From: Balaenoptera acutorostrata
Lineage: Eukaryota; Chordata; Mammalia; Artiodactyla; Balaenopteridae
Assembly: GCF_949987535.1 (NCBI RefSeq)
Contig: NC_080066.1
Span: 130,242,335 to 130,306,334 of the forward strand
Direction of reading: 5' to 3'
Length of the DNA stretch: 64,000 bases
The notes beneath the pieces are model-generated. The model searched no databases. It was given only the letters and a program-made list of their open reading frames with translations, and had not been told where the DNA came from. This document shows positions 24,653 through 38,089 of this stretch, in pieces (position 1 is the first letter of the stretch; each line of letters starts with the position of its first letter). Both the position numbers and the translations under genes were made by a program.

Positions 24653-25734
24653 AAATACAATGAAATACAAAAAAGAAGAAATATGCCAAAATCTCCTAGC
24701 CCAGATAACCCCTATTAATATTTTCTTTTGGAAAAAAATAAAAGTAATACTTATAAGACTGAAACATTCTAATGGGACAGAGTATAGATATTATTTTTGA
24801 ATTTAAGCACATTGGAATGATCTGCATGTTAAGACACCATTATTCAGATATCTCCTATTTTCTTCCTTAAATTATTCTCACAATTATTTGTGATTCTACA
24901 TCCATAATTTGTTATTTAAAGACCTACATCTCTCTTGAGCTATCTTCAATTTCAGAACATATACATATATATCCATTTCAACAGATGTTGATATTTTAAT
25001 TAATTGTATACTCTAAAGCAAAATACAGATACATAAAGTATATATTTTTTTTCATATGGAAAGCAGACATTTTTAAAGTTTTATTAAAACAGAAAGGCAA
25101 TGCCATTCCTAGTACATCTTCTATTACTGCTTAAATCAAAAGAAAACTAAACCTTTGAAGAATTAAATTAGGAAATGACTTACAAAGATTTATATTTAAA
25201 CCTTGTACATAATTTAAAAATACTGTTTTTCATCAGTGTAATACATGGTGAGTTAAAGTTATATAGGAGGTCAGAAAAACACAAAAAAGCCTGCCAATTA
25301 TAGGGCCCAATTTTTTCTATTCTCTGTTTTCCAAAAAAATTTGAGTGAGTTATTTCTACCCAAAAAGAAGTAGTTATGCAAAGTGTTCATTAAAATTATG
25401 TTATAGATTGGTTCTACTCATTCTCAGGTTAAGATGGTAAATTATTCTTAAGAATTTATTTCGACACTTTATTTAGCAGGATAATCTAGGAATATATAAG
25501 TATTCGAGTAGCTAAATATTGTTGGTTTTAAATCTCATGTTTCTCTTTTCCTAATTGTTCTGAAATTTGACATGAATTCCACTAGCTGTAGTATATAATC
25601 AATTCTTCATAACTCAGATTAGGACTAGAAGCTCAATAAAAATAAATATTAAATGAGGTTGTAGAAGGTAATTTTTAAAAGGCATTATGTCCTGAGGCAA
25701 CAATATTACATGGGAATATGCATCAAAACTGGAG

Positions 25735-25900
25735 TCCAAATTGCTACTCTACCACTAATTAGCTATTCTGAGTTTGGGCAAATTCCTTCAACTGTGTCAG
25801 GCCTATTTAACCCCTCTGCAAAATTTGGAAAGGAGAATCTATCTGATTATTATAAGAATTAAACATGATAACGTGCATACAAGCATTCTGTAACTTGTTT
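25735..25900 (+). repeat. MIR fragment
   Basis: CTACCACTAATTAGCTATTC, TTTGGGCAAATTCCTTCAAC and CCCCTCTGCAAAATTTGG follow the MIR core; forward. Confidence 0.7.
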
Positions 25901-27399
25901 AGCCCTACAAGCATGCTTAAGATAGCATAACCTCATTCACACTTCATTCATTTTGTACTTATTAATTTCATATAATTCTAAGATTTTTTCCTATTTTGAT
26001 TATTGTAATTTTTCATAAACACTTCTATACTTATAAGCACCAAATACAGTGCCTTGAATATACAGCAAGCAAATATACAATTGATGTATATATAAGTAAA
26101 TCAATATTGACTTTGTGAAATAATTTGGACTATGACTGATCAATTCTGAATTGACATTTTTGCTTGAAATGCTTGGATACCTTCTGCTGGTACATTATGA
26201 AACACAAATTTGAATCTAAGGCATTATAACTCCATCACCTGGGTTTAGCCTAAACTCTAGCATTTACAGCTAGAACTATCCCTTGACCAGTTTAAATTGT
26301 TAATTACTTTTAAAACTAGAGGGAAGCAATAGCTACTACGCTTTAGAACATGTTCTTTTCTACCCTAGTCCTCTTTTTCATATTTCCAAAGTCAAGGACT
26401 TCTCCAAGCTCTCTGAAATGTAATGTTATCAAGGCAGTACAAACCTCAATTCCACCATTAACATCAGATAGTCAATTTCTTTATGTCGCTGAGGGTCACT
26501 ATCCGTCATCAGGAAATAAAAGAATGGCTGATAAATACAGCACCTACTTTGTACGTATAGGAGACATAAGACTGCCAAGGATATTTAAAAGAATCTCAGC
26601 TGGGTCATTTATGGCGGGAAGGGAAGTATTCTCCTTTAGATGGCTGCAAACCTGCAACTGACCTTTTACCTACAAGCACGTGAGTTACTAATCAATATAA
26701 CATGTACCACAGCTTGTCAAGTTTTATTGCTTAGTGAGCCAGGAGAATAAGGCAAATTTATGTATCAAACACAGGCTTAGTCTTCGTTGGTTAACATGTA
26801 TTATATCATCTAACAAAGCCTCTAGTTGGATCCCTTTATTGGTGTTTTCTACTGCCACCGTTCCTTTGTGACTCAAAGTTGAACTTACAAATAAAACACT
26901 ATCACACTGCAGAGGGGCTCAAGGGTGGAGGCTGCATGAAGCTGACACGGGGCTTCCGGGGAATTCTGTCAGCATCTTGGTCTATCTAGATGTGTCACCG
27001 TGAGGGGAATTCGGAACTCCCTTGAGTTCTAACCCAAAGTGCAAATGTGAAAAGGAGGAAGACCTCAGGCAATTTGGAACTTCAAGAAAAAAAAAAAAAA
27101 ACTGCAATGGAAAGGAAAAAACATAACTGCAAGGGGAGTGAAAACCGGTCCCCGTGGTGGGAAGCTACTCTCTGATGCTTAAAAAAATAAGCATCTATTC
27201 CCTTGTCCAGAGCAATATTTAGCAGTATTTCTGTAGCAATTTCTATACATGTGCTCGTTTATCTTGCTCTGGTCTTGGAGAATTAGCACATCTTTTTTTT
27301 AAGGCCATGAGGTGTGCGATAATGTATAAATTTGGGGTTGGTTTTGAGAGCGAGCTCTACAGATGTTTATTTGGATAGTTCTCATCGTCCTCAAAGAGC

Positions 27400-27919
27400 A
27401 GGGAAGGCTTGACCCTCAGCGGGTGCCTGCGGGTCCCCGCCACGGAGACTCCCACACTCACCATCCTCCTCAGCCTCAGCCTGGGGCTCGTTCTCAGCCT
27501 CGCTGTCGTTTTCAGCCTCCTCCTCGACCTCGTTCTCGCCCTCGTCCTCGCCCTCGCCCTCGTTGGCCAAGCTGGGATCCTGGACCGCGGTGATGTTGAT
27601 CCCGTACGTTGACTGGAGGCCCGCTAGGAGCAGCCAGCCGACTGTCAGCAGCAGCCCGGTGGAGCAGCCTGCGCCCCCGGGGCTCATGGTTCTCGGCCCG
27701 GACGGCTGCCCAAGGTGCAGTCGCAGCCGCCCGCTCCCGAGCAGAGGTGCTTCGAAGAGAGGAGCCGCCCGACTCCGAACGCCCACACCGTGCGCCGGCA
27801 ACCACTGAGGCGTCACGGAACGTCACCATCGCGCTGGGCCCACAGAACGCGCGTAGGCCTGACCGCAAGCAAGGCGTCCCGCAGGCCACTTCCGACGGCG
27901 CTCGGGTCCGCCCCGCCCC
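27400..27919. other. CpG island around the SPACA1-like exon
   Basis: CpG-rich sequence begins in the putative intron (about 27400), spans the exon and its 5' flank, and stops abruptly at 27919 where AT-rich L1-derived sequence starts. On the minus strand the 5' flank carries two close TGACG motifs (GTGACGTTCCGTGACGCC, near 27817-27834). These resemble CRE half-sites used by CREM in spermatids; that reading is inference. Confidence 0.6.
27462..27687 (-). pseudogene. SPACA1: SPACA1-like first coding exon (isolated, splice donor intact)
   Basis: Reading the minus strand from ATG at 27687-27685, the frame gives [20 protein letters not shown] and continues through LAGLQSTYG to an NIT glycosylation site and a Glu-rich stretch ending in AEEDG. 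This matches the N-terminus of sperm acrosome membrane-associated protein 1: signal peptide, then acidic ectodomain start. The frame is open for 75 codons. It then meets GAT G|GTGAGTG, a strong donor in phase 1, the phase I expect before the next SPACA1 residues (D-V-S). The Glu-rich part looks longer than in human. I found none of the cysteine-rich, transmembrane or tail exons on the minus strand down to the 7SL gene, so this appears to be a displaced first exon rather than a whole gene. The human gene is on 6q15. A relocated gene with very distant exons cannot be excluded. Confidence 0.75.
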
Positions 27920-27933
27920 TAAAGTATATTTTT

Positions 27934-27984
27934 TAACTTTTTATTTTATATTGGAGTACAGTTGATTAACAATGTTGTTATACA
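27934..27984 (-). mobile_element. Ultra-short 5'-truncated L1 insertion
   Basis: About 50 bp matching only the last bases of L1 (minus strand ATCAACTGTACTCCAATATA plus an A-rich tail). TAAAGTATATTTTT is repeated at 27920-27933 and 27985-27998. Confidence 0.8.
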
Positions 27985-28222
27985 TAAAGTATATTTTTAA
28001 AAGTATGTTTTTATCCAACCCAGACCCCTATTTCTCCAGTCTCCCTGTCCAAACCCACATGTTATCAGGATCTTTAATGAAATAAGTGTAGCTATCTATC
28101 TACCTATCTATTCATCCACTCACAGAAGTATATGTGCATATCTATGCATGTATACATACATATGTATAAATGTGTCCATATACATATGTTTGTATTTATA
28201 TATATTTACTACATCTCTTTTC

Positions 28223-28277
28223 ATTTATACAAACAGAAGCATACCATACCCAATGGTATGCTTCTGTTTGTACAAAT
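28223..28277. repeat. Inverted repeat (25-bp arms, 5-bp loop)
   Basis: Left arm 28223-28247 and right arm 28253-28277. The inner 20 bp (TACAAACAGAAGCATACCAT) pair perfectly with ATGGTATGCTTCTGTTTGTA across the loop ACCCA, and the outer 5 bp pair with one mismatch. Confidence 0.9.
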
Positions 28278-29054
28278 AGATCATATCTGTTTGTACAGAT
28301 AGGTCATACAAATAGACCATAAAGCATCTTAGAAGAGTATAAATGCTACGGAGAAATATATAGCAAAAATAGGGAATGAAGTGAAATTGGAACATCTTTG
28401 AACATTCCTTTGCATACTTAAATTATACCTATATCTATATTATAAAGTATGTCTATAAAATAAAATTCTGGGAATGGGACTGTGAGGCAAAAGAATATGA
28501 ACTTTTAAATTTTTGATAGAGATTACCAATTTGCCATCTATAGAAATCATAACAATTCAACCTCATACCCATAGAAAATATCTGTTTTTCCACACTCCCC
28601 CAACTGTGTGAATTAGCAAACTTTTTTATATTTGTCCTTCTGATAACCTAAAAATGGCAAGTGTTGTTTCAATTTGAACTTCGATGATGCAGAACATGTT
28701 TTGCTATGTTTATAAGCCAGCCATGTATCTTTATCTGAGAACTCCTTCCAGTCTACAACCCACTTTGGTAATATGTTGCTGGGCTGTAGTTTGTATATTT
28801 GTAAATACTTACATGGAAGAAAATTAGCCCTTTGACTTTCATGTTGGTTGCAAAGTTATTCTAGTCACTACAACCCAGATTCCTATTTATTTCTATGTTT
28901 ATGTTCCACGTATTCTTTCATGCAAAAAGTTTTAAAGTTTATGTATGAAAATTTATCAAATTGTTAAGTTACTACTTTTAGGTTCTGTGTCAAAATTCTA
29001 AACAAGTTCTACTGTATTTTCTTGTTGTACTGTTACATTTTTGGTTTTCATTTT

Positions 29055-29374
29055 TTTTTTTTTTTTTTGTAAGTACAGATTATTTTTTAGATTTATTTAT
29101 TTATTTATCTATGGCTGTGTTGGGTCTTCGTTTCTGTGCGAGGGCTTTCTCCAGTTGCGGCAAGCGGGGGCCACTCTTCATCGCGGTGCGCCGGCCTCTC
29201 ACCATCGCGGCCTCTCTTGTTGCGGAGCACAGGCTCCAGACGCGCAGGCTCAGCAATCGTGGCTCACGGGCCCAGTAGCTCCGCGGCATGTGGGATCCTC
29301 CCAGACCGGGGCACGAACCCGTGTCCCCTGCATTAGCAGGCAGACTCTCAACCACTGCGCCACCAGGGAAGCCC
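29055..29374 (-). mobile_element. CHR-type SINE with target-site duplication
   Basis: Poly-T and (TTTA)n tail, then the reversed SINE body to GCCACCAGGGAAGCCC. GGTTTTCATTTT is repeated at 29043-29054 and 29375-29386. Confidence 0.95.
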
Positions 29375-29539
29375 GGTTTTCATTTTAAATCTTGAATCCA
29401 CCTAAAATTTATATCACCGTCCCCCAGGAGTAAGGGAGAAATCCAGTTTCCCTCCCTCCCAAATGGCTAGCTACTCACTCTAACGGAAGAAATATTAACC
29501 AAATGCATAATCATCGGTAAGCTTACTCTATCCTGGCAC

Positions 29540-29770
29540 AATGTAGGCTCTCATAAACATTTGTTGAATGAATATTTAGACAGTCATTTACTCATTCATT
29601 CTTTCTACAAATATGCATTGAGTACCTACTATATGTGAACACTATGCAAGATCTTGCATGTAACAGTAGTGACTCAGAACCCGTCCAGGAAGCTTGCAGT
29701 CTAGAGGTAAAGACAGGCATTAAATAAGTAATCATTTAGCAATTATTTTGGACAAGATAACCTAAGATTC
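29540..29770. repeat. L2/MIR-type fragment
   Basis: CATTTGTTGAATGAATATTT, TTGAGTACCTACTATATGTG and CCAGGAAGCTTGCAGTCTAG match common L2/MER-type repeat words just ahead of the PRELID3B retrocopy. Confidence 0.5.
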
Positions 29771-29832
29771 CTCTTGCTGTGAACACCCAAACTTGCTAGA
29801 AGAAATATGGTATGTTTTAAAATGCAGAGTTG

Positions 29833-32468
<2,636 letters not shown>

Positions 32469-32654
32469 AATGCAGAGTTGAGCTCCAGGGAATCCCAAAG
32501 ATCAGGTACTAAGAGGGAACTGAAAACCATAGAGACTCCTCTGGGAGATTTGTCCATCTAGGTAATAGGACCTGGATTCGGAGGGGAAAAGAGACAAGGC
32601 TTTGGGTAACTGTATTTAATTAAATTGTGGAGTGGAAATCCATGAAGATTTTTG

Positions 32655-32845
32655 GGAAGAATTAAGCACAACATATGAGACTTAAGTTCTAGCACGATTT
32701 GTTCTAACAATGACTATCTATGAGGTCACAGGCAAATCCCTTTACTCTTTTCAGCTTCCATTCCCCTCGTATAAAATGAGAGAACTGAATTAGAATATCT
32801 GTAAATTATGTTTCAGCTCAACATTTTAGGATTCTGTGATGAGAG
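32655..32845 (+). repeat. MIR fragment
   Basis: GACTTAAGTTCTAGCACGAT, GAGGTCACAGGCAAATCCCT and GTATAAAATGAGAGAACTGA follow the MIR order. Confidence 0.65.
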
Positions 32846-33190
32846 ACACCTTTGAAAATTTAATTTGGCAACAGTGTGGATGGTGGATTATTGTATTAGC
32901 CTCGTAACTGGTATTGCTGCCTCTAGGCTTGCTTTAACTGCAAATTAATCCCTTCACTGACCACAGTAGCCTTTCTTAAACAGGTCTAAATTTTATCCCC
33001 TGCTTGAACATTTTCAATCGTGTTCCAGAATTTTCAGGATGTTAAAAAGCCTTAGTTTAGCAAAAAAATTGTTTTCATCATCTGCCTGCTTTATACTCCT
33101 CTAATGTTCTCATCTAACATTTCTCCCATTATAGTATAATTATTGGTTTATTTGTCTCTTCTAAACAATGTAAACTCATCTTTGCCTTTT

Positions 33191-34196
33191 TTTTTTTTTT
33201 TGAACAAGAAGTTTATTTAAACAGCAAGACGCTTGACTTGAAGGGAAAACTGTCTAGGATTCATTTCTTTTAGTGTAATTTAAAGACAGATTGCCCTACT
33301 TGTAACAGCTACATACAAAAAAGTTATAAAATTGTCCTTGGTTTTACAATGATAAATAAAAAGCATTAAAATTCTCCCATCAAACAAGGTATGCAAGGAT
33401 TTTTATGTTGTTCTTTTCTTGTTAAACAGTGAGAGCAAAATAACTTACTGAAATATAAAGGCAAGAACTGAATGAGCATGCCACTAATGGAGAAAAGGGG
33501 GTATTTTCACAGAACCAGTATTTTTCCCCAACCCATCTCCATTTGATGTCGGTCAAAACATACCATTGGCCATTTACTTAAAAAAAAATGCACTATGCTT
33601 GTGCACATACACCGGTTACTTTATGTACAATAAAGGAAGGGGGAAGGGGAAAGTGAAAGAATAGAGAAAACTATACTGTAGTAGTCAGGATGTGGTGGAA
33701 CCAAATTGCGGTTTTCTAATTGAGAATGTCTTCTTGGTCTGGAGGAACAGAATTCTGGAGTAAAGTAGCAGGTTCCCTTTTTTAGTAGATACCTCCTGTC
33801 TGCTGCTGGAACACACCAATTGTATCTTCAGCCTCCATTTCCAATTGTGCAGGTGTGTCTGTTTCATTGATTGGCTGCCCATCAAATTGGAATCTGATCT
33901 GCCTCATTGACATACCCTGTCGTTCACAATAGGCTTTCAATAGTTTACTAAGTGGTGTATGACTCTTAATCTTAAACTGCACCACAGAACCGTCCTGCCC
34001 CACCACCTTCAAATTAATATGATCATTGTTCTCAGTCTTGACTCCTTCCTTGGGCTTTTCATCAGCCATGGCGAGCGCCAGAGTCTCCTCAGCTGCTGCT
34101 TCACTAAAGAGGTGCCAGGTCCACATCAAAAGAGCACACAAGCAGCACCAGGAGTGGCAGAAGAAGGAGGCGGCAGCGGTGGAGGAGGGAGAGCAC
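33191..34196 (-). pseudogene. SUMO2: SUMO2 retrocopy with a complete open reading frame
   Basis: An intronless SUMO2 mRNA copy on the minus strand. The frame 34069-33782 encodes 95 residues from [20 protein letters not shown] to a C-terminal QQQTGGIY, the exact precursor length, with no stop or frameshift. The VKTE sumoylation motif at Lys11 and the Gly92-Gly93 maturation site are kept. Compared with mammalian SUMO2 from memory there are about eight substitutions: A23V, R36S, M44L, L53M, R61Q, D80A, D85G and V94I. Upstream 5'UTR-like sequence runs to about 34196. The 3'UTR ends in a poly-T run (poly-A on the minus strand) at about 33187-33201. Short repeats of TTTGCCTTTT flank it (about 33181-33190 and 34197-34207), showing retroposition. 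Whether it is transcribed is not visible, so it is classed as a pseudogene with coding potential. Confidence 0.88.
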
Positions 34197-34439
34197 CTTT
34201 GCCTTTTAAACGTCTAGCACAGGTGCTGGCATACAGCAAGAACACCATAAATATTAAATGAATGAATAAGTGTACTGAAGTAAGACGACCTGGTAGGTTT
34301 AGAAATAATTCTGGAGGGAAGTAATGCAGCTCTGAACTGACATGGCAGTACTAAGAAGGGGCAGCTGGGTATTAATTAGGAAATCATAGTGGAAACACAA
34401 CCTATAAAACATGATCAAAGAGTGTCAACAGGGAAAAGG

Positions 34440-34960
34440 GAAACCACACTGCATCTCAGATGGGACTTGAACCCATGATCCCTGACTTTAGGAGGGACCT
34501 CAAACCCACTATCTTTTAATTGAAACCACTCACCTAGTATAGGACTTACTGAAGCTCAGGTTCTTTTGTCTCGTTGCAGAAAAGGCAAAGTGGCAGGCGA
34601 AGAGTGAGTTTATTAGCATACCTAGGACGCTTGTGAGAGATACAAACAGGCAGGTAAGGCAGCCCCAAGAACAAAGAGGGCTATATTTTTATAATCAAAC
34701 AAAACGTGGGGAGGGGAGAAGACCACCTTCTTCCTCACTTTTTGGTAGATGTCAAGGTGATAGGGACAGAGTAACAAAGTAGGTAATTAAATAGTTAATC
34801 CCACTAGGGGATTGTAAATAGATTAAAAAAGTGTCGGAGACCCCTGTAAGTTAATTATTACTCAAGAAAGCAGGTTTGCTTAACCACAAAACCAAGCAGG
34901 CTTGCTTAGCAATAAAACCATGCAACAGAAGCATGAGACATGCCCCAAAACAATAAAACA
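34440..34960 (-). mobile_element. LTR-like sequence, minus orientation
   Basis: The minus strand reads GCTAATAAACTCACTCTTCG (poly-A signal), then CCTGCCACTTTGCC, GAGACAAAAGAACCTGAGCT and GGTGAGTGGTTTCAATTAAA, an R-U5-like order of a class I ERV LTR. No coding remnant adjoins it. Confidence 0.5.
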
Positions 34961-35470
34961 ATGGTGGTATGAGACCCACATCCTGTCCAGTGACCTCAGT
35001 AAGTTATTGATTCCTAGGACATGCTCCTCTGGGCACATTAAAAACAAAAATATAAAGAAAGGGTGACATTATACTGAAACCTGAAATGATTTAACCATTT
35101 TTAGCATATGTTACCACCTTTTTGCTTATTTCCATTGTGCCATGACAGTCCTGGCTTGACCATGTAGGGACAAGAAAAGTCCCCCAGCCGACATGGAGGA
35201 GGAACTGATGATCAAAGTGTGACGTCTACTCAGGAATGAGGAAGACAGTGGTCTTCCCCACCCCCAACTTTTCCTTTGATTATAAAACCATAGCCCACTA
35301 AGTTCTCAGGGTGCAGCACCCTCTCTCCCTCCTGCTTATAAGCCTCACACGCATCCTATTCTAATAAATCACTTCTTATCTATCACTTTGCCTCTCTCTG
35401 AATTCTTTCTTCCATGAGACATAAAGAACTGGAGCTTCTCGGAGCCCCCTAGCGGTTTCAAAGGCTTACA
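34961..35470 (+). mobile_element. LTR-like sequence, plus orientation
   Basis: Shows TATA (GATTATAAAACC at about 35278), a poly-A signal (CTAATAAATCAC at about 35361) and an R-U5-like end (GAGACATAAAGAACTGGAGC followed by CGGAGCCCCCTAGCGGTTTC). The end resembles the minus-strand LTR to its left, suggesting two related LTRs in opposite directions. Confidence 0.5.
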
Positions 35471-35882
35471 TCGTAAGTTCCTCCTTTGACCCTATATGGT
35501 CTAATCGGGATGGTCATGGCACTATTTAAGTCAAATATATATTAGCAAAAGGGTGGTAACATATACTAAAATATGGTCATTCATCTCAGGTTTTGGTATA
35601 ATGTCCCCTTTCACCTATATTTCTGTCTTGGCTACATGCAGAAATGCAACCCTTCAAGGACCACTAACTCCCTGACTTCATGTGATAAGATTCAGACTCC
35701 ATATCTATTGTCTTGTGTTTTAACTATCAGGGTTTGTGGCTTGAGTGTGCCTGGCACTTGGATGCATCTGGTCTTCCTCCAAGTTAAGAGTAGATTGTTG
35801 CTAGATAACTGGATTCTTTTCTTGAGTGGTCATTAGCTTACAACAGTCTCCCAAACTCCCTTAAAATTTCCTTTCTGTCTTT

Positions 35883-35919
35883 TTTTTTTTTTTTTTTTTT
35901 AAACGCTTCTTTCCCAGTG

Positions 35920-35966
<47 letters not shown>

Positions 35967-36239
35967 ATTTATTTAGGCTGTGCTGAGTCTTCGTTTCTGT
36001 GCGAGGGCTTTCTCTAGTTGCGGCAGGCAGGGGCCACTCTTCATCGCGGTGCGCGGGCCTCTCACTATCGCAGCCTCCCTTGTTGCGGAGCACAGGCTCC
36101 AGACGCACAGGCTCAGCAACTGTGGCGCACGGGCCCAGCTGCTCCGTGGCATATGGGATCTTCCCAGACCAGGGCTCGAACCCGTGTCCCCTGCATTGGC
36201 AGGCAGACTCTCAACCACTGCGCCACCAGGGAAGCCCCT
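35883..36239 (-). mobile_element. CHR-type SINE with long poly-T (A-tail)
   Basis: Two T-runs separated by AAACGCTTCTTTCCCAGTGC precede the reversed SINE body, which ends GCCACCAGGGAAGCCC. CCTTTCTGTCTTT is repeated at 35870-35882 and 36240-36252. Confidence 0.92.
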
Positions 36240-36370
36240 CCTTTCTGTCTTTAATCCCCTGGTGAGATTTCTAAACTATTTAATTATTCTACTCTATCCC
36301 TATCAAAAGCAGCACTATAAAGGTCTAATTCTTAGGTGTATATTTGTTAACTATATAGCTTTATTTAGTT

Positions 36371-36698
36371 TTTTTTAAATTTTATTTATTTATGTATGTC
36401 TGCATTGGGTCTTTGTCGCTGTGCGCGGGCTTTCTCCAGTTGCGGCAAGCGGGGGCTACTCTTCGTTGCGGTGCGCAGTCTTCTCATTGCGGTGGCTTCT
36501 CTTGTTGCAGAGCATGGGCTCTAGGTGTGCGGGCTTCAGTAGTTGTGGCGTGCAGGCTCTAGAGCACAGGTTCAGTATTTGTGGCACACGGGCTTAGCAG
36601 CTCCTCGGCATGTGGGATCTTCCCTAACCAGGGTTCGAACCCCGTGTCCCCTGCATGGTCAGGCGGATTCTAAACCACTGCGCCACCAGGGAAGTCCC
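36371..36698 (-). mobile_element. CHR-type SINE
   Basis: Reversed SINE from the AAATTTTATTTATTTATG tail to GCCACCAGGGAAGTCCC; the flanks share TTTA(T/C)TTAGTTT. Confidence 0.92.
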
Positions 36699-36977
36699 AG
36701 GTTTACTTAGTTTAGATGAAATTTACCATTAAAAAAACCAGCTCCAAGATCTGGTCCCAACGTGCTAGGGCAGACAAGTCTACACTGTCCATAGACTGTG
36801 TCCTCTCTAAGAACATGATGACGTTATGATTTTACTAGCTTGAACCCAGCTGAGCTACAAACCTGAGTAAAGTTTACTGTGGGCACAAATTCGGGAAGTC
36901 AGAGATATTCAATTATCTGTTGAATGCCTGGTATGCACAGAAACCTGGAGAAATAAAAGAAATGAAAAGTAATTTTA

Positions 36978-37107
36978 GGGAATTCCCTGACGGTCCAGTG
37001 GTTAGGACTCAGGTGCTCTCACTGGCAGGGGCAGGGGTTTGATCCCTGGTTGGGGAACTCCCATAAGCCATGCAGCGTGGCCAAGAAATAAATAAATAAA
37101 ATAAAAT
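36978..37107 (+). mobile_element. Short CHR/Bov-tA-like tRNA SINE
   Basis: GGGAATTCCCTGACGGTCCA, B box GGTTTGATCCC, and a (TAAA)n tail. Confidence 0.88.
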
Positions 37108-38089
37108 CACAACAGTTTTTCCAACATTTAAAATGTTCCCAGCTCCCAACTTTTTCTATAGGTTCGGAGGTATATTTTAACATACTTGTTTACGCAGGTG
37201 TTTTACTATTTTCATCTATGTTATTACCCACTCAAAGAACAAAAAATAGGTAATTCCTATAAAGTCCAATTTCTTTGAAAATTCTAGGGTGTCGTTTTAG
37301 TTTAATCCTTTTTGTCTCTAGCCATAAGATTAACTGTTGGTAAATGCTGAGTAGTGCTTTCACGCTCTACAAGCAAGAATACTAAATAGGAAAAAAAGTA
37401 ATTTTTTATTACCTTATCACCACTTTTCATGAACCAACTTCGTTTTTCAGAAGATAATCAACGGATAACCCTCTAGGTTCAAACTGTTGTACACAGAGAC
37501 GCTCATTCAAGAATAAATCATTATATTGTCACAGGTGAATAGAAAAGTAGTTTTGGACGCCATTTCACACTTGTGAAAGTATATCTTAGACAAAATGGAA
37601 TATTTAATACAAGTCTGGGACCAGCGAGAGGCGAGCACGCAAAATTTAAGTGGGCGAGACTACTACGACCCTAAGTGTGAGCGACTCCCTCGCCCCACCC
37701 AGGGCCTGGCCCTTCTTTAATAAATGGAATAAGGAGTCCGAAGGGTATGTATCTGGGGTCTGGACGGTCTTTCCAAGCCTTAGATGCAGTTAAGCCAGCC
37801 ACTCCATCCAACCCACTAGCGGCTGCAAAGTGGGAATTTGTTCAACAGGAATTGCCAAGTCAAATATTGTCATATCAAGTTCCCTTCTGACGTGGCAGGT
37901 GTCGCCTCCGGAGCACCAAAAACAAAACAAAACACCAGCCCATCAGCGCCCGGAAATGTCGCGCCCCAACTGGCACTAGGCAACTCGCAAAGGGCCGAAG
38001 GTATCTGGGCAAAAAGGCTTCCCCCGTAACATAGGAGCTGACGCCTTTCCTTGGGAAACTCAAGGACCCCACGTGTACGTGCAGCGCAT
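37108..38089. other. No gene seen; upstream of LRR1
   Basis: Moderately AT-rich sequence grading into the LRR1 CpG island. No conserved frame. Confidence 0.4.

Larger units (their letters stand above)
22833..27300. other. No gene seen; AT-rich intergenic
   Basis: Between the 7SL gene and the SPACA1-like exon. It contains a (TTTC)n tract at 24601-24652 and a MIR at 25735-25900. A 103-codon plus-strand frame at 26350-26661 has no recognisable domain and is not called. No SPACA1 downstream exons were found on the minus strand. Confidence 0.45.
28000..29480 (-). mobile_element. Old L1 (L1M-type) 3' end, minus orientation
   Basis: The plus-strand text CTGGGAATGGGACTGTGAGG, then TTGATAGAGATTACCAATTT, TTGCCATC, CTTGTATGAAAATTTATC-like text and, beyond the nested SINE at 29055-29374, AATCTTGAATCCACCTAAAA follow the reverse complement of old L1 sequence. 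Highly diverged. Confidence 0.6.

Noticed and set aside
26350..26661. 103-codon plus-strand frame in intergenic DNA
   Set aside because: No recognisable motif, no splice or promoter context, AT-rich surroundings; most likely chance.
22833..27460. Complete SPACA1 gene on the minus strand
   Set aside because: No Cys-rich, transmembrane or tail exons were recognisable in the roughly 4.6 kb before the 7SL gene.
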